A DNA stretch of 12,724 nucleotides from JBFLVN01 sp040758475 (GTDB lineage: Bacteria; JAGRBM01). The position numbers and the translations under genes were made by a program. Under the pieces are notes generated by a model that was not told the origin of the DNA, made no database searches, and saw only the letters and a program-made list of their open reading frames with translations. Numbering within the stretch: position 1 is the first letter of the stretch; each line of letters opens with the position of its first letter. This document shows, piece after piece, positions 1 to 7,668 of this stretch. The stretch spans positions 1-12,724 of the forward strand of contig JBFLVN010000093.1 in the NCBI GenBank assembly GCA_040758475.1. Direction: 5' to 3'.

Positions 1-61
1 AGTACGGGTAAACATTAAAGAATCCGTCTGTCCCAAAATTCTGGAGAAAACTTTTTCGTCC
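1..61 (+). other. AT-rich leader before the operon's first gene
   Basis: This stretch is about 39% G+C, against roughly 65% for the genes that follow. The drop suggests non-coding leader rather than the end of another GC-rich gene. The reading frame of the HEAT-repeat gene is open back to base 2, but no ATG, GTG or TTG occurs in that frame before 62. A start upstream of the window therefore cannot be fully excluded. A GGAG at 43-46 is the only Shine-Dalgarno-like string, and its 15-base spacing to the ATG is long. I see no convincing promoter; the operon promoter probably lies before the window. Confidence 0.5.
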
Positions 62-2113
62 ATGCCTTCCGACGGCACCGGCACTTCTCTCGCTGTGGCG
101 CTTGAGCGGCTTGGGTCCGCGGACCCGGACGTCCAGCGGGCTGCCGCGCGCGATCTTGCCGCCCTCGGCGATCCGGCTGCTCTTCCGGCGCTCGTCAAAA
201 CGTTTCCGACGGAAAACTGGCTCGTCCGGGGCGCTTGCGTGCGGGCGATCCTGGCCATCGGAGGGGGGCAGGGGCTTGGCGACTTCATGCAGGCCCTTCA
301 CAACGGCGACGCCCGCATCCGCAACGCGGCCATCGAGATTTTCAGGGGCCTTGGGCGCCGGGTAGTCGAACCCCTCCAGGGCCTTTTGAAAGACCCGGAT
401 GCCGCCGTTGCCCGTTACGCGGTCGAACTGCTGGGCGAGATCGGCGATCCCGTGGCGGCCCCGGCGCTCCTTCCCATCGCCGAATTCCACTCCGACGAGA
501 ATACGCGGTACCAGGCGCTCCTGGCCCTCGGGAAATTGGGGAGCCGTTCGAGCGTTCCCGTACTCCGCAAGGCCCTTTCGGCCTCCCTCTGGGTGCAGAC
601 GGCCGCCTTGGAAGCGATCGGCCAGCTCGGGACCAGCGATTTCGAGGAAGATCTCCTCTCGCTCATCGGCAAGACGGAGATATGGGCCCTTCCCACCGTG
701 CTCGACGCCCTGGGGCGGGTGGGGACGGCGAAATCGCTCCAGCCGCTCTATAACTTCATCGTCAGCGACGAGGAACTCTCTCAACTCGCCTTGCGGGCGC
801 TTGCGCGCGTGGCGTCCCGAACGGGTGCGCCTCTCGTTTTCGAAGGGAAAGACCGGGAGAACATCCTAGGCGTGGCCCACCGGGCCATCGCTTCCGAAGA
901 CGCCGAGCTTCGCCGGGCAGGGATCGACGTGGCGGGCCTCCTGCGGGACGAGGGCGCCTGTGGGGCGCTCCTCCCGCTCCTCTCGGCCAAGGATGCCGGG
1001 GGACAGGAGGAGATCGACAACGAAGAGGCCGCCGCGGCGGCGCGGGCCCTATCGGCCATCGGCGCCGCCGCTGAGTCCCCTCTCCTGGCCGGTTTCGCTG
1101 GAATGAACCTGCCGGGGCAGATCCTCGCCATCGACGTGCTCGGCAAGGTGGGCGGCGCGAAATCGGTCGTCCTTCTCGTCCAGCTTCTCGACCACGACGA
1201 CGTGGAGATCAACCGGGCGGCCTGCGAGGCGCTTGGCCGGATTCGTGATCTCAAATCGGTCGATCCGCTCATCGACCAGTTTCAGCACCCCTCCGCCGCC
1301 GTCCGGAGCGCAGCCCAGCGGGCGCTTGCGCGTTTTCCCGTCGCGGTGGTTTTCGACCGGCTGCTCGCCCTCCTTCAAGACCCCCTCTCGGAAGTACGGG
1401 CCATGGCCGCGGGGACATTGGGCGAGCTTCGCGATGCACGGGCCACCGAACCCCTCAAGCACCTCCTCCTGGATCAAAGCAACGAAGTGAAGCAGGCGGC
1501 CGTGTTCGCCCTCGCGAGCCTCGAGGAGCGCAAGGTGGGTTCCCTTCCGCTCCTTCTGCTTGGAAACGATGATCCGGTCCTGCGGCGCTCGGCCGCCCAG
1601 GTCCTGGGGCAGCTTCACGACCCCCGGGGCGTCGAGCCCCTCATGTTCCTTCTGGGCGACCCGGATTTCTGGGTTCGTTTCCAGGCCGCCAGGGCCCTGG
1701 GCCTCATCGGCGATACGAGGGCCACGGTCCCGCTCCGGGAGCGCCTTCGCGATCCCATGGGCCCCGTCCGTGTAGCGGCGGCGGAAGCCCTGCTCCGTCT
1801 CGCCGGAGACGGAGCGATTTCCGACATCGCCCTGCTCGTGGGGGATCAGGACCCGGACGTCCGCGCCGCCGTCGTGGACCTTTTTACTGGACGGCGTGAG
1901 GCTGTCGTCCGGGAAGCCATTCTCCGCGCCCTCGAAGATTCGGCCTGGCGCGTGCGGCACGGCGCCCTGCGAGCGGCCGCGAAGACCCCCGATGAGAAAA
2001 TACTGGGTCTCGCGCGCGCGTGCCTTCGGGACGAGCACGTCCTTGTCCGGCAGGAGGCCCTCTCCTTGATCGAACACATGGAGCGTTCCGTGGGGATCGG
2101 GGGCATTTCGTGA
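62..2113 (+). CDS. HEAT-repeat (PBS-lyase-type) scaffold protein heading the che operon
   Basis: The 683-residue product is built almost wholly of roughly twenty helical repeats of about 31-37 residues. Typical units contain strings such as DPDVQRAAARDLAALGD near the N-terminus, DAAVARYAVELLGEIGD around residues 112-130, and DFWVRFQAARALGLIGD in the C-terminal third. The pattern (D-x-x-V-R/A-x-x-A-A-x-x-L-G-x-x-G/R-D) is that of HEAT repeats of the phycobilisome-lyase type, which form alpha-solenoids that bind other proteins. No signal peptide or membrane segment is visible, so it should be cytoplasmic. No catalytic domain is seen. Its stop codon overlaps the cheR start (GTGA at 2110-2113), which implies coupled translation and a role tied to chemosensory signalling, perhaps as a scaffold or a regulator of CheR; that role is inference. 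ATG 62 is chosen because composition changes sharply there and repeats begin soon after. Confidence 0.85.
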   Translation: MPSDGTGTSLAVALERLGSADPDVQRAAARDLAALGDPAALPALVKTFPTENWLVRGACVRAILAIGGGQGLGDFMQALHNGDARIRNAAIEIFRGLGRRVVEPLQGLLKDPDAAVARYAVELLGEIGDPVAAPALLPIAEFHSDENTRYQALLALGKLGSRSSVPVLRKALSASLWVQTAALEAIGQLGTSDFEEDLLSLIGKTEIWALPTVLDALGRVGTAKSLQPLYNFIVSDEELSQLALRALARVASRTGAPLVFEGKDRENILGVAHRAIASEDAELRRAGIDVAGLLRDEGACGALLPLLSAKDAGGQEEIDNEEAAAAARALSAIGAAAESPLLAGFAGMNLPGQILAIDVLGKVGGAKSVVLLVQLLDHDDVEINRAACEALGRIRDLKSVDPLIDQFQHPSAAVRSAAQRALARFPVAVVFDRLLALLQDPLSEVRAMAAGTLGELRDARATEPLKHLLLDQSNEVKQAAVFALASLEERKVGSLPLLLLGNDDPVLRRSAAQVLGQLHDPRGVEPLMFLLGDPDFWVRFQAARALGLIGDTRATVPLRERLRDPMGPVRVAAAEALLRLAGDGAISDIALLVGDQDPDVRAAVVDLFTGRREAVVREAILRALEDSAWRVRHGALRAAAKTPDEKILGLARACLRDEHVLVRQEALSLIEHMERSVGIGGIS

Positions 2114-2961
2114 TCCCTTCGGCCTCCCTTCCGCGGATGGGGCGGGAAGAGTTCGTCGAACTGCGTGACCTGATCGCGCAGCGGACGGGCATTTCCATCC
2201 GTGACAGCCGGATGGATTTTCTTGAATACCGCGTTCTGGACCGGATGCAGGCGACCAGGACACCCACCTTCCGCGATTACTACTACCTCCTCAAATACAA
2301 CAGGGACACGGAAGGGGAGATGCAGGCCCTCATCAACGTGATCACGGTCCAGGAGACTCACTTCAATCGCAACCCCGCCCAGATCAAGACTTTCCGGGAC
2401 GTGATTCTCCCGCAGCTCATGGATCGCCGGGCCAAGGAGGGGGACCGCTCCCTCTACGTCTGGAGCGCCGCGTGCGCCACGGGGGAGGAGCCCTACACGC
2501 TCGCCATCGCCGTTTCCCAGAACGCCCGGGCGGCGGCGGATTTCCGCGTCCATCTCTATGCCTCCGACATTTCGACCCGCGCTCTCCATCTGGCGGAGCG
2601 GGCCGTCTACAGCGAACACAAGCTCCGCGATTACGACGCAGCGACGGTCCAGCGTTACTTCCAGCCGCTCGGCGAGCGCTACTCGCTTGTGGAGAAAGTC
2701 CGGTCCATGGTGACGTTCAGCCGGATCAATCTGGTGCGGCCGGAAGAGTCGGCCCACCTCCCCATGCTGGACGCGATCTTCTGCCGGAACGTCTTCATCT
2801 ACTTCGACGCCGCCGCGAAGCAGCGGGTTTCTGAAATCCTCTTCAAGCGCCTCCGGCCGGGCGGCTGTGTCTTTCTCGGCAACGCCGAGACCATCGACGT
2901 TTCGGGTGTTCCGTTCAAGATGAAATTCATGGAGGGAGGAATGGTCTACGAGAAACCGTAG
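2110..2961 (+). CDS. cheR: Chemotaxis protein methyltransferase CheR
   Basis: CheR uses S-adenosylmethionine to methylate glutamates on the signalling helices of chemoreceptors, in the cytoplasm. The 283-residue product has the small N-terminal helical domain (about residues 10-75) and then the catalytic domain. Family motifs seen are QETHFNR at 81-87, SAACATGEEPYTLA (the SAM-binding loop), YASDISTRAL, and DAIFCRNVFIYFD followed by GGCVFLGNAET near the C-terminus. Many CheRs have HSE where this has NAE. I place the start at GTG 2110, which overlaps the preceding TGA by four bases and has a G-rich stretch (GGGGG) a few bases upstream. ATG 2137 is the alternative and would remove nine residues without touching a domain. 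Open frame continues back to 2020, but that part lies within the HEAT gene and shows no CheR similarity. Twelve bases separate it from cheY. Confidence 0.93.
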   Translation: MIPSASLPRMGREEFVELRDLIAQRTGISIRDSRMDFLEYRVLDRMQATRTPTFRDYYYLLKYNRDTEGEMQALINVITVQETHFNRNPAQIKTFRDVILPQLMDRRAKEGDRSLYVWSAACATGEEPYTLAIAVSQNARAAADFRVHLYASDISTRALHLAERAVYSEHKLRDYDAATVQRYFQPLGERYSLVEKVRSMVTFSRINLVRPEESAHLPMLDAIFCRNVFIYFDAAAKQRVSEILFKRLRPGGCVFLGNAETIDVSGVPFKMKFMEGGMVYEKP

Positions 2962-2973
2962 ACCGGTGCGGTT

Positions 2974-3336
2974 ATGGGAAAGAAAATCCTTTTCGCGGAA
3001 GACTCCGCCGCCACCCAGAAGTTCGTTAGCTACGTGCTCCGCTCCCGGGGCCATCACGTCCAGGTTTGCGGGGACGGCATGGAAGCCCTCCAGCGCTACG
3101 CCGAAGAGCCTTTCGACCTTGTGATCCTCGACGTCATGATGCCCCGGATGAGCGGTCTCGACGTTCTCCGGGAAATCCGCAGCCAGTACGCCTCCCGCAA
3201 GACGCCGGTCATTCTCCTCACGAGCGAGAACCGGGACGAGGACCAGCGCCGGGGCATTGAATTGGGGGCGGACCGCTATCTTTCCAAGCCGTTCCAGCCC
3301 GAACAGCTCCTGGAGCTTGTGGACAAACTGGGGTAA
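2974..3336 (+). CDS. cheY: Single-domain response regulator, CheY-like
   Basis: This 120-residue stand-alone receiver domain has the full active site: acidic pair E9-D10, phospho-acceptor D53 in the string LDVMMP, switch T83, aromatic Y102 and invariant K105 in SKPF. It should accept phosphate from the CheA encoded next and act as the diffusible output, on the flagellar motor or another target. Length is normal for CheY (about 120-130). No output domain is attached. It follows cheR by 12 bases and has no good Shine-Dalgarno of its own, so it probably depends on translation of cheR. CheY and other single receivers cannot be told apart by sequence alone; the position between cheR and cheA supports CheY. 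Confidence 0.9.
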   Translation: MGKKILFAEDSAATQKFVSYVLRSRGHHVQVCGDGMEALQRYAEEPFDLVILDVMMPRMSGLDVLREIRSQYASRKTPVILLTSENRDEDQRRGIELGADRYLSKPFQPEQLLELVDKLG

Positions 3337-3357
3337 GACGGGATCGCGGGGAATTTC

Positions 3358-3364
3358 GAGGAGG
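3358..3364 (+). promoter_or_regulatory. Ribosome binding site that fixes the cheA start
   Basis: GAGGAGG lies nine bases before GTG 3374. It is the best Shine-Dalgarno in the 37-base gap between cheY and cheA and supports this GTG over the upstream in-frame start at 3257, which lies inside cheY. Confidence 0.75.
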
Positions 3365-3373
3365 CGCAGGCGC

Positions 3374-5101
3374 GTGGCCGATCTGGGCGGCGAAGACATC
3401 CAGGCCCTCTACGGCGAGTTCCTGGACGAGACGCGGGAACTGCTGGGCCAGTTCAACGAGGAACTGGTCAAGTTCGAGGCCGACCCGGGGAACACGGATC
3501 GCATCAAGCGCATCTTCCGCATCGCCCACACGGTCAAAGGAAACGCGGGCTTCATCGGCCTTACCCCCCTTCAGGAACTCTCCCACAAGACCGAAAACGT
3601 CCTGGGCCTCCTTCGGGACGGGAAACTTCGCTTTGCACCCGACATTGGGGATGTTTTTTTCGAATGCCTGGACCAGGCGCGCAAGATTCTCGACGACTTC
3701 GTGAACGACTCCCTTGGAAGAGTCGACACGGCTCCGCTTCTCGCCAAGCTGGCCGCCATCGAACGCGGCGAGCGCGCCGCTTCGGCGAGCGCGCCACCTG
3801 CCGCCGCTGCTCCGGCGGCAGCGCCGGAGTCCGAACCGGAGGAGTCCGAACCTTCCGAAAGAGAGGGGGGGGGCGCGGCCGCCGAAGCGGCCGGGGAATA
3901 CCAGTACATGCGCGTTTCGGCGCAACGGCTCGACCGGCTCGTGAACCTCGTCGGCGAACTCGCCGCGGGCCGCTCCCGCCTCCTCCAGCTCCGCCGCGAC
4001 ATCCAGCACCGCTCTTTCGATGAGATCGTCAATTTCATCAGCAACGTGGCGAGCGAACTTCAGAACGAAGTCCTCTCGATCCGCATGGTTCCGATCAAGC
4101 AGCTTTTTAACCGTTTTTACCGCCCGGCCCGGGACACGGCGCGCTCGCTCGGCAAGGACGTGAACCTCGTCGTCCGGGGGGAGAACACGGAACTCGACAA
4201 GACGATCGTGGACGCGATCTACGATCCGCTCCTTCACCTCGTCCGAAATTCGATCGGCCACGGCGTCGAGATGCCCGCCGAGCGGATTCGCGCGGGCAAG
4301 GACCCTCGGGGAACGATCACTCTGAACGCCTATCACGAACAGAACTCGATCTTCATCGAAGTGACGGACGATGGGAAAGGGTTCGACGTGGAGCGCATCC
4401 GGCGCCGGGCGGCGGAGATGGGGCTCCTCGGGGCAGAGGACGCCCGGCGGCTTACCGAGAAGGAAGCCGCCGACATGGTTTTCCTCCCGGGTTTTTCGAC
4501 GGCCGCCGTCGTGGACGAAATATCGGGCCGGGGAGTGGGGCTCGACGTCGTGAAAGCCACCATCGAACGCCTGGGGGGTGTCGTGAGCGTCGAATGGACG
4601 CCCGGCAAGGGCACGACCTTCACGCTGCGTCTTCCGCTCACGCTGGCCATCCTCGAAATCTTCCTCGCCGAAGTGGGAGGCCAGTCTTTCGGGATTCCGC
4701 TCCACTACATCGAAGAGACGATCCGTATCCGGGAGAAGGACCTCGAACGGATGAAGGGCCAGTGGATTTATCTCCTCCGCCACCGGCCCGTCACCGTGAC
4801 GTCGCTGCGGGACCTCTTTGGAGCCGCCCCGCTGCCATCGCCCGTGGACATCCTGCCGGTGATCGTATTAAAGGTGTTCAACCGCCGCGTGGGTGTGATT
4901 GTCGACAGGTTGATCGGAAGGGAAGAGACCGTCCTGAAGTCCCTGGGGCCCTACATTGAGCGGATCGCGGGGCCTAGCGGCAATGCGATCGCCGGGGCGA
5001 GCATCCTGGGGTCGGGAGAGGTCGTCCTGATCCTGGACGTGCCGACCCTTTTTAGGAATCTTTCCGCGCCCGCTGGCGGCGCGGCCGTGGAGGGCGCCTA
5101 A
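3374..5101 (+). CDS. cheA: Chemotaxis histidine kinase CheA
   Basis: CheA autophosphorylates under receptor control and passes phosphate to CheY and CheB. The 575-residue product shows in order: an Hpt (P1) domain with phospho-His H52 in AHTVKGNAGF; an Ala/Pro/Glu-rich linker at about 135-175; a P3 dimerisation helix pair starting near YMRVSAQRLDRLVNLVGEL; a GHKL ATPase (P4) with N-box around N292, G1 box DDGKGF at 332-337 and G2 box SGRGVGL at 384-390; and a CheW-like P5 domain to the end. No P2 CheY-binding domain is visible, which fits the length below the roughly 650 residues of E. coli CheA. The N-box reads RNSIGHG where the family usually has N-x-x-D-H-G, so the Asp is replaced by G295. 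A run of nine G sits in the linker. The start is GTG 3374, set by a strong ribosome binding site. The stop is two bases before cheW. Confidence 0.95.
   Translation: MADLGGEDIQALYGEFLDETRELLGQFNEELVKFEADPGNTDRIKRIFRIAHTVKGNAGFIGLTPLQELSHKTENVLGLLRDGKLRFAPDIGDVFFECLDQARKILDDFVNDSLGRVDTAPLLAKLAAIERGERAASASAPPAAAAPAAAPESEPEESEPSEREGGGAAAEAAGEYQYMRVSAQRLDRLVNLVGELAAGRSRLLQLRRDIQHRSFDEIVNFISNVASELQNEVLSIRMVPIKQLFNRFYRPARDTARSLGKDVNLVVRGENTELDKTIVDAIYDPLLHLVRNSIGHGVEMPAERIRAGKDPRGTITLNAYHEQNSIFIEVTDDGKGFDVERIRRRAAEMGLLGAEDARRLTEKEAADMVFLPGFSTAAVVDEISGRGVGLDVVKATIERLGGVVSVEWTPGKGTTFTLRLPLTLAILEIFLAEVGGQSFGIPLHYIEETIRIREKDLERMKGQWIYLLRHRPVTVTSLRDLFGAAPLPSPVDILPVIVLKVFNRRVGVIVDRLIGREETVLKSLGPYIERIAGPSGNAIAGASILGSGEVVLILDVPTLFRNLSAPAGGAAVEGA
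3865..3873 (+). repeat. Run of nine G inside the cheA linker
   Basis: This is the longest homopolymer I noticed in the window. It lies in the linker between the phosphotransfer and catalytic parts of CheA. Loss of one G leads to a TGA at 3942-3944, and gain of one leads to a stop at about 4023, so either change would cut off the dimerisation, kinase and CheW-like domains. It may be a slippage site or simply a consequence of Gly codons in a GC-rich genome. Confidence 0.8.
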
Positions 5102-5103
5102 CC

Positions 5104-5943
5104 ATGCCCCAGCTCCTGGAACGCGAAGAGCGGGAGACGCAGAAGGTCTTCCAGAAGTTCGTCATGTTCGGCCTCGGCCGGGAACGCCACGCCGTTCCCG
5201 TGCTCAAGGTGAAGGAGATCATTTCGAGCGGGCGGGTGTTTCCCATCCCGCGGATGCCGGCTTTTATCGAAGGGATCCTCTCTCTGCGGGGCGAGATCAT
5301 TCCCATCGTCGATCTCCGGAAGCGCTTCGAACTTCCGGAAGCCCCCAAAACGGAGGAATCCCGCATCGTCGTCCTGGAGATGGGTTCCTTCTTCGTGGGG
5401 ATTTCCGTCGATCAGGTGTTCGAGGTCATCAAGATCGAGGAAGGGAAGATCGAACCGCCTCCGCCGCTCGTGGGGGGGCTCCGGGCGGATTTCCTGGAAG
5501 GGGTGTGCGAACTTGAAAGCCACCTCGTGACGATCCTGAACCTCGAACAGATTTTTTCGCTCAGCGAGCGGAGTCTCCTGGCCGAGGCGGCCGGGGGAAC
5601 GGCCGAAGAGAAAAAGGCCTCCACGCCGCAGGGCGCAACGGGTTCGGCCCCAGCGGGCGGAGGGCACGAAGAAGTTCTCGGCAAGTGGTACGAAGCCGTG
5701 AGCGCCCCCGCCGGAGCGGCGCAAAACAAGAAGACGCCGGTTCCCGTTCCCCCGCCTCCTTCGCCGGTGGCGGCAGCCCCGAGCCAGGAAATCGCCGTCG
5801 GAAGCGACGGGCGGGTCCGCCACGGCGGGCGCGTCTTGTTCCTGGGGACACGGCTGGCGGGCCAGACGGTTCGGATCGAGTCATCGGGGGCTGAAATCCT
5901 CGTCCGGCGGGGCGAAGAGATCGTCAAGCGTTTCAAATCGTAG
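5104..5943 (+). CDS. cheW: CheW coupling protein with extra C-terminal module
   Basis: CheW links receptors to CheA in the signalling array. The CheW fold spans about residues 12-156 and includes the signature SLRGEIIPIVDLRKRF with the conserved Arg at 62. Ordinary CheW is about 150-170 residues; this one has 279. After the CheW fold comes a flexible Ala/Pro/Gly linker (about 157-226) containing a short possible helix, EEVLGKWYEAV at 189-199. A compact 53-residue module follows (about 227-279), rich in beta-formers and charged residues: GRVRHGGRVLFLG, then LAGQTVRIES, then ILVRRGEEIVKRF. That module resembles, to my eye, the small C-terminal barrel of IS481-type transposases; this is recollection, not a search result. 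ATG 5104 begins two bases after the cheA stop. The 46 bases after it hold no terminator. Confidence 0.92.
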   Translation: MPQLLEREERETQKVFQKFVMFGLGRERHAVPVLKVKEIISSGRVFPIPRMPAFIEGILSLRGEIIPIVDLRKRFELPEAPKTEESRIVVLEMGSFFVGISVDQVFEVIKIEEGKIEPPPPLVGGLRADFLEGVCELESHLVTILNLEQIFSLSERSLLAEAAGGTAEEKKASTPQGATGSAPAGGGHEEVLGKWYEAVSAPAGAAQNKKTPVPVPPPPSPVAAAPSQEIAVGSDGRVRHGGRVLFLGTRLAGQTVRIESSGAEILVRRGEEIVKRFKS

Positions 5944-5973
5944 GTGCTTCCGGACCGAGCGCTAAAGACCCAA

Positions 5974-5977
5974 GGAG
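5974..5977 (+). promoter_or_regulatory. Ribosome binding site of the receptor gene
   Basis: GGAG within AAGGAG at 5972-5977 lies 12 bases before GTG 5990. Spacing is a little long, but no other in-frame start fits the expected N-terminus, a short basic stretch followed by the first membrane segment. Confidence 0.5.
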
Positions 5978-5989
5978 CCGAAATCTTCC

Positions 5990-7642
5990 GTGAGATTTAC
6001 CATCCGCCAGAAAACGCTTCTGCCCGTGGGCATCCTGACGCTTCTCACCCTCGTCATGATGTTCATGATCGCCGGGACTTTCCAGAGCGCCCTCCGCGAG
6101 AAATTCGAGGAGAAAGCCTGGATCATCGCGGCCAACGTCAAGCTCAACATCGACGAAGTGCTCCGTCTGGGGTTCGTCCCGCTCCCGGAGATCCAGGACA
6201 TCAAGACGATGGTCCCCCGCATCATCACGGACGCCCAGGCGTCCCGGGAAATCGCCTACTGGGCGATCCTCGCCGCTGGCTCCAAGGAAACGGAAGGGAA
6301 AATCCTTTTCTCCGGAACGACGGAGAGCGGGCAGGAGTATGAAGTCGAGCCTCTTCTTCAATCGAGGGAAGACATCCGCCAACTCCTGGTGCAAACCGGG
6401 GAGGAAGATGCGGAGAGCACGCAGAACCGCGTCGCTACGGTCGCCTTCGAAGAGCCCAAGACCGGCGAGAAGATTCTCAACTTCCGCCTGTTCCTGCGGG
6501 ATGGTTCCGACGGCCGGCGCATCGGCGTCCTCGTCCTGGGAGTCCCGGAAAAGGTGATCACGGCGGAAGTCCGGGTGGTTTATGGCATTGCCGGGGCCTT
6601 CCTCATCGCCGCCGTCATTCTCGCCATCGTGGGGGTCTGGATCCAGAACCGGACCCTTAATCAGCCCATCGAAAACATGATCGAAGTGGCTTCGAAGATC
6701 GCCCAGGGGGATCTCACCCAGCGGACCGGCGAGTCGGGGGACGATGAGATCGGGGATCTTTCCCGCTCCTTCAATCAGATGGCCGGCCGCATCCAGGAGG
6801 TTTTCCGCGAGATGCTCACGGCCACCCAGCAACTGGCGACGGCCGCCGAGAACTTCTCGAGCGGCATTAAGCGGATGGCAGGTAATTCCGAGAACCAGTT
6901 CTCCAAAACCAAGGAAATGACCGTCGCCATCGAGGAGATGGCGGCGAGTGTGCAGCTCGTCTACGAGAATTCCCAGCGCACGCGGGATTTGGCCAACAAC
7001 GCGAACGGCACCGCCGGCAAGGGTGGCGAAGTGGTCGCCGACAACCAGTCGGCCATCCAGAAGGTCGAGAAGATCGTCACGGAATCGGCCCAGTCGATCC
7101 GGCGCCTGGGGGCCCGTTCCCAGGAAATCGGAAAGATCATCGACGTCATCAAGGAGATTTCCGGCCAAACGAACCTCCTCGCCTTGAACGCGGCCATCGA
7201 AGCGGCGCGCGCGGGGGAGCACGGCCGGGGATTCGAAGTGGTGGCCGAGGAAGTCCGCAAGCTCGCTGAGAAGAGCCGCCAATCCACCCAGCAGATCACG
7301 GGCATCATTGGCGAAATCGTCAAGGAGACCAATCAGGCGGTCGGCGTGATGGAATCGGCCACGCAGGAAGTGGGCCGGGGTGCCGGGCTCGCCAACCGGA
7401 CGCGCGAGGTCCTTAGCGACATTGTGGCGAGCAACGCCAAGGTGCTCGACATGACCAACGCCATGGCGGAGGCCGCCCAGCAGCAATCCCGGGTTTCCGA
7501 CGAAGTGGCGGTTGCCGTTTCCGATATTTCCCGTTCGGCCAAAGAGGTATCGGACCAGGCCGAAGAACTCGCTCACACGGTGGAAAACCTGTTCCAACTG
7601 GCCGCCAACGTGCGCCGCCACGTGGACCGTTTCCACATCTGA
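5990..7642 (+). CDS. mcp: Methyl-accepting chemotaxis protein (transmembrane receptor)
   Basis: This 550-residue receptor should sit in the inner membrane and control CheA. A short basic N-terminus (MRFTIRQK) precedes membrane segment 1 at about 9-29. An extracytoplasmic part of about 165 residues follows, then membrane segment 2 at about 198-218, a HAMP domain at about 219-270, and a coiled-coil signalling domain to the end. The hairpin tip is canonical, with QTNLLALNAAIEAARAGE at about 393-410 and GRGFEVVAEEVRKLAE after it. The two arms are nearly symmetrical and together span about 280 residues, roughly 40 heptads. The sensor part has a beta-rich end (NFRLFLRDGS...IGVLVLG) that suggests a single-Cache-like fold; the ligand cannot be read from sequence. 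The C-terminus lacks an NWETF-type CheR/CheB tether. GTG 5990 is the start. Confidence 0.94.
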   Translation: MRFTIRQKTLLPVGILTLLTLVMMFMIAGTFQSALREKFEEKAWIIAANVKLNIDEVLRLGFVPLPEIQDIKTMVPRIITDAQASREIAYWAILAAGSKETEGKILFSGTTESGQEYEVEPLLQSREDIRQLLVQTGEEDAESTQNRVATVAFEEPKTGEKILNFRLFLRDGSDGRRIGVLVLGVPEKVITAEVRVVYGIAGAFLIAAVILAIVGVWIQNRTLNQPIENMIEVASKIAQGDLTQRTGESGDDEIGDLSRSFNQMAGRIQEVFREMLTATQQLATAAENFSSGIKRMAGNSENQFSKTKEMTVAIEEMAASVQLVYENSQRTRDLANNANGTAGKGGEVVADNQSAIQKVEKIVTESAQSIRRLGARSQEIGKIIDVIKEISGQTNLLALNAAIEAARAGEHGRGFEVVAEEVRKLAEKSRQSTQQITGIIGEIVKETNQAVGVMESATQEVGRGAGLANRTREVLSDIVASNAKVLDMTNAMAEAAQQQSRVSDEVAVAVSDISRSAKEVSDQAEELAHTVENLFQLAANVRRHVDRFHI

Positions 7643-7668
7643 ACGCCCTTGGATTTTTAGAGGCCCCG

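Noticed and set aside
16..20. TAAAG in the leader as a sigma28 -35 element
   Set aside because: No GCCGATAA-like -10 follows at any reasonable distance.
1049..3399. Two long - strand open frames (404 and 517 codons) opposite the HEAT and cheR genes
   Set aside because: They overlap each other and the real + strand genes, have no family motifs, and show the odd composition typical of antisense frames.
3218..4783. 521-codon open frame on the - strand opposite cheA
   Set aside because: Same effect of third-position GC bias. The + strand encodes complete CheA domains, and the antisense product has no recognisable fold.
5782..5943. Remnant of an inserted transposase at the end of cheW
   Set aside because: The module is in frame, ends with a normal stop, and is not flanked by inverted or direct repeats that I can see. 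It is better treated as a fused domain than as a mobile-element scar.
5963..5984. Possible flagellar sigma28 promoter (TAAAG ... GCCGAAAT) before the receptor gene
   Set aside because: The two elements are about five bases too close compared with the usual TAAAGTTT-N11-GCCGATAA layout, and the -10 would overlap the ribosome binding site.
5933..7636. 567-codon open frame on the - strand opposite the receptor gene
   Set aside because: It mirrors the mcp almost exactly and reads as His/Arg/Asp/Leu-rich sequence without domain motifs. GC-rich codon bias leaves such antisense frames open; the + strand frame has unmistakable MCP motifs.
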